Below, piece after piece: positions 6,619 through 8,225 of a stretch of 8,225 bases of DNA (position 1 is its first letter; the number at the start of each line of letters is the position of its first letter). This DNA is from Hyphomicrobiaceae bacterium. GTDB lineage: Bacteria; Pseudomonadota; Alphaproteobacteria; Rhizobiales; Hyphomicrobiaceae. The position numbers were made by a program, and so were the translations under genes. The DNA lies in NCBI GenBank assembly GCA_017353825.1, contig JAFMSC010000167.1, forward strand, positions 1 to 8,225. Direction: 5' to 3'. A model generated the notes under the pieces. It was not told the DNA's origin. It saw only the letters and a list, made by a program, of their open reading frames with translations, and did not search any database.

Positions 6619-8115
6619 GACTGGCGCCTGCCTGAGCCTGCCAAGCCTGCCGGCTACGCCGCGCTCATCGACGCCTATGAGCTGAAGGTCCCCCTTCCCC
6701 GCACGCTGTCGGCGATCGGGACCAAGCACAGAACCATCCTCAAGGACGGCTGGCGCGTTCTGACGCCCCGGCAAGAGCCGGAGGCGACGCTCGAAGGCCA
6801 TCTCACCTTCGCGTTGAAGCACGAGGGGCTGGACCTCGCCGTCCTCAAGCCCCTGTTCCTTAAAGCGGGCGCCGACGAGATCGCGGCGCTAGTGTGCGCT
6901 TCGCCGACCGGCGGTTACGCCCGCCGCATCTGGTTTCTCTACGAGTGGCTGCTGGGCCAGACTCTGGACCTCCCCAATGCAAGAGGAGGCTCCTACGTTC
7001 CGGTCGTCGATCCGGAGCTGCAATGGGAGGCCCGCTCCGTCACCTCGACCCGGCACCGCGTCAGAAACAACCTGCCGGGAACGCCCGAGTTCTGCCCGCT
7101 GGTGTTCCGGACGCAAGAATTGGACCGCTTCGTCGCGATGAACCTCGCGGAACGCGCGCGTGCGATTGTCGCCAAAGTGCCGAAGGATGTTCTAACCCGC
7201 GCCGCCGCGTATCTCCTCCTAAAGGACTCCAAGTCGAGCTACGTCATCGAGGGCGAGGACCCCCCGCAGGATCGCGTCCAGCGCTGGGGGCGTGCCATCG
7301 GCGAAGCCGGCCGCCAGCCCCTCGATGCGGAGGAGCTGCTTCGTTTGCAGCGCATCGTCATCGGCGACGCGAGGTTCGTGCGTCTGGGCTTGAGGCGTGA
7401 AGGTGGTTTCGTCGGCGGGCACGACCGCCACACCGGCGCACCGCTGCCGGATCACATCGACGCCCGGCCTCAGGACCTGCCTTCACTCCTGGACGGGCTG
7501 ATCGCCTTCGACCGCGCCGCCACGCAGGAGCTCGACCCGGTCATCGCCGCCGCGATCCTCGCCTTCGGATTTGTCTACATTCATCCCTTCGAGGACGGCA
7601 ACGGACGCATCCACCGCTACCTGATCCATCACGTCTTGGCGCGCCGCGGTTTCAACCCGCCCGGCGTCGTCTTCCCGGTGTCCGCGGCGATCCTCGATCG
7701 CATCGACGACTACAGGAAGGTCCTCGAGAGCTACTCGACCCGCCTGCTGCCGACGGTCCGATGGGAGCCGACCGAAAAGGGCAACGTCAGGGTTCTCAAC
7801 GACACGGGCGCCTTCTACCGCTTTTTTGACGCGACGCCACATGCAGAGTTCCTCTACCAGTGCGTCCTCAAGACCATCGAGGAGGACCTGCCGAACGACG
7901 CCGCCTTCCTGCGGCGCTACGACCGGTTCCGAGCCAGGATCGAGGCGCTCGTTGACATGCCCGGCGGCACCATCGACCTGCTGTTCCGCATGCTCGGCCA
8001 GAACGGCGGGCGCTTTTCCAAGCGCGCCCGGCAGCGCGAGTTCGCCAAGCTCACGGAAGCGGAGGTGCGGCAGGTCGAGGAGGCCTACGCCGCTGCGATC
8101 GAGGCGTCAGCGTAG
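6568..8115 (+). CDS. Fic family protein, probable AMP-transferase with self-inhibitory motif
   Basis: A 515-residue protein with a complete Fic core. The catalytic motif HPFEDGNGRIHR spans residues 339-350 (H339 is the general base; D343/GNGR hold the nucleotide phosphates). Upstream, SYVIEG at 224-229 fits the inhibitory helix motif [S/T]xxxE[G/N], whose glutamate (E228) blocks ATP in class II Fic proteins. The flap region is GFVGGHDRHTG near 280-290. Family members usually transfer AMP to hydroxyl groups of target proteins. Residues 1 to about 190 form an additional N-terminal domain that I cannot name; the C-terminal part (about 430-515) may bind a target or DNA. The ATG at 6568 has GGAAGG 11 bases upstream; no other in-frame ATG, GTG or TTG lies nearby. 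No separate antitoxin gene is adjacent, consistent with built-in inhibition. It sits directly beyond an insertion-sequence relic, suggesting gain by transfer. The target is unknown. Confidence 0.95.
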   Translation: MAHAPRNRFSQAVTVFHDWRLPEPAKPAGYAALIDAYELKVPLPRTLSAIGTKHRTILKDGWRVLTPRQEPEATLEGHLTFALKHEGLDLAVLKPLFLKAGADEIAALVCASPTGGYARRIWFLYEWLLGQTLDLPNARGGSYVPVVDPELQWEARSVTSTRHRVRNNLPGTPEFCPLVFRTQELDRFVAMNLAERARAIVAKVPKDVLTRAAAYLLLKDSKSSYVIEGEDPPQDRVQRWGRAIGEAGRQPLDAEELLRLQRIVIGDARFVRLGLRREGGFVGGHDRHTGAPLPDHIDARPQDLPSLLDGLIAFDRAATQELDPVIAAAILAFGFVYIHPFEDGNGRIHRYLIHHVLARRGFNPPGVVFPVSAAILDRIDDYRKVLESYSTRLLPTVRWEPTEKGNVRVLNDTGAFYRFFDATPHAEFLYQCVLKTIEEDLPNDAAFLRRYDRFRARIEALVDMPGGTIDLLFRMLGQNGGRFSKRARQREFAKLTEAEVRQVEEAYAAAIEASA

Positions 8116-8225
8116 ACCCGCCACAGACCGTCCAGAGAAGGGGATTTCGCCGCTGAGTTCACGTGCTCAGGTCCAGGAGTACGCGAACGGTATCCGATTG
8201 TAGGCGAAAGACAGTGTGAGAAACG

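Noticed and set aside
6549..6635. A 28-codon open frame from ATG 6549 overlapping the fic start in another frame
   Set aside because: No known family, no ribosome site of its own, and it overlaps the clear Fic frame. It could be a leader peptide, but nothing supports that.
8116..8225. Possible gene start or terminator after fic
   Set aside because: About 110 bases with no recognisable hairpin, promoter or reading frame of known type.

Overview
The window is GC-rich with alphaproteobacterial character: Tat-dependent binding protein, GC-rich third codon positions and a polyamine-type ABC operon carrying a hydantoinase gene. Rhodospirillales or Rhizobiales would fit, but the taxon is inferred from style and not proven. 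There are eight genes: four on the minus strand on the left, four on the plus strand on the right. No tRNA, rRNA or CRISPR array was seen.

Left block (1-3542, minus strand): a compact operon reading right to left. It encodes a Tat-exported solute-binding protein, two PotB/PotC-type permeases and the first 150 residues of a HyuA-type hydantoinase/oxoprolinase cut by the left edge. The last two junctions are 2 and 4 bases and look translationally coupled. No ATPase gene is present. The arrangement suggests import of a small nitrogenous compound, perhaps a hydantoin or lactam, with ring opening in the cytoplasm.

Middle block (4018-5298, plus strand), divergent from the operon: a yeast-Fcy1-like cytosine deaminase gene and a GTG-started uracil phosphoribosyltransferase gene (upp). 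Together they would convert cytosine to uracil and then to UMP. The deaminase gene carries three apparent one-base indels. Undoing them restores an end-to-end family match, so it is either a recent pseudogene or a locally mis-sequenced gene.

Right block: after a roughly 445-base stretch without a recognisable gene comes a histidine phosphatase (phosphoglycerate-mutase-like) gene. Its last residues run into what looks like a relic end of an IS21-family element (four spaced copies of a CGAAGTCGGCC motif). Beyond it lies a complete 515-residue Fic-family protein, probably an AMP-transferase, with both the catalytic motif and a self-inhibitory motif. A short repeat, ACCGTTTTTCAC, occurs three times around the fic start codon.

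No clearly new system is visible. The most unusual points are the broken deaminase, the IS-end fusion to the phosphatase, and the orphan Fic protein with its repeats beside the relic.
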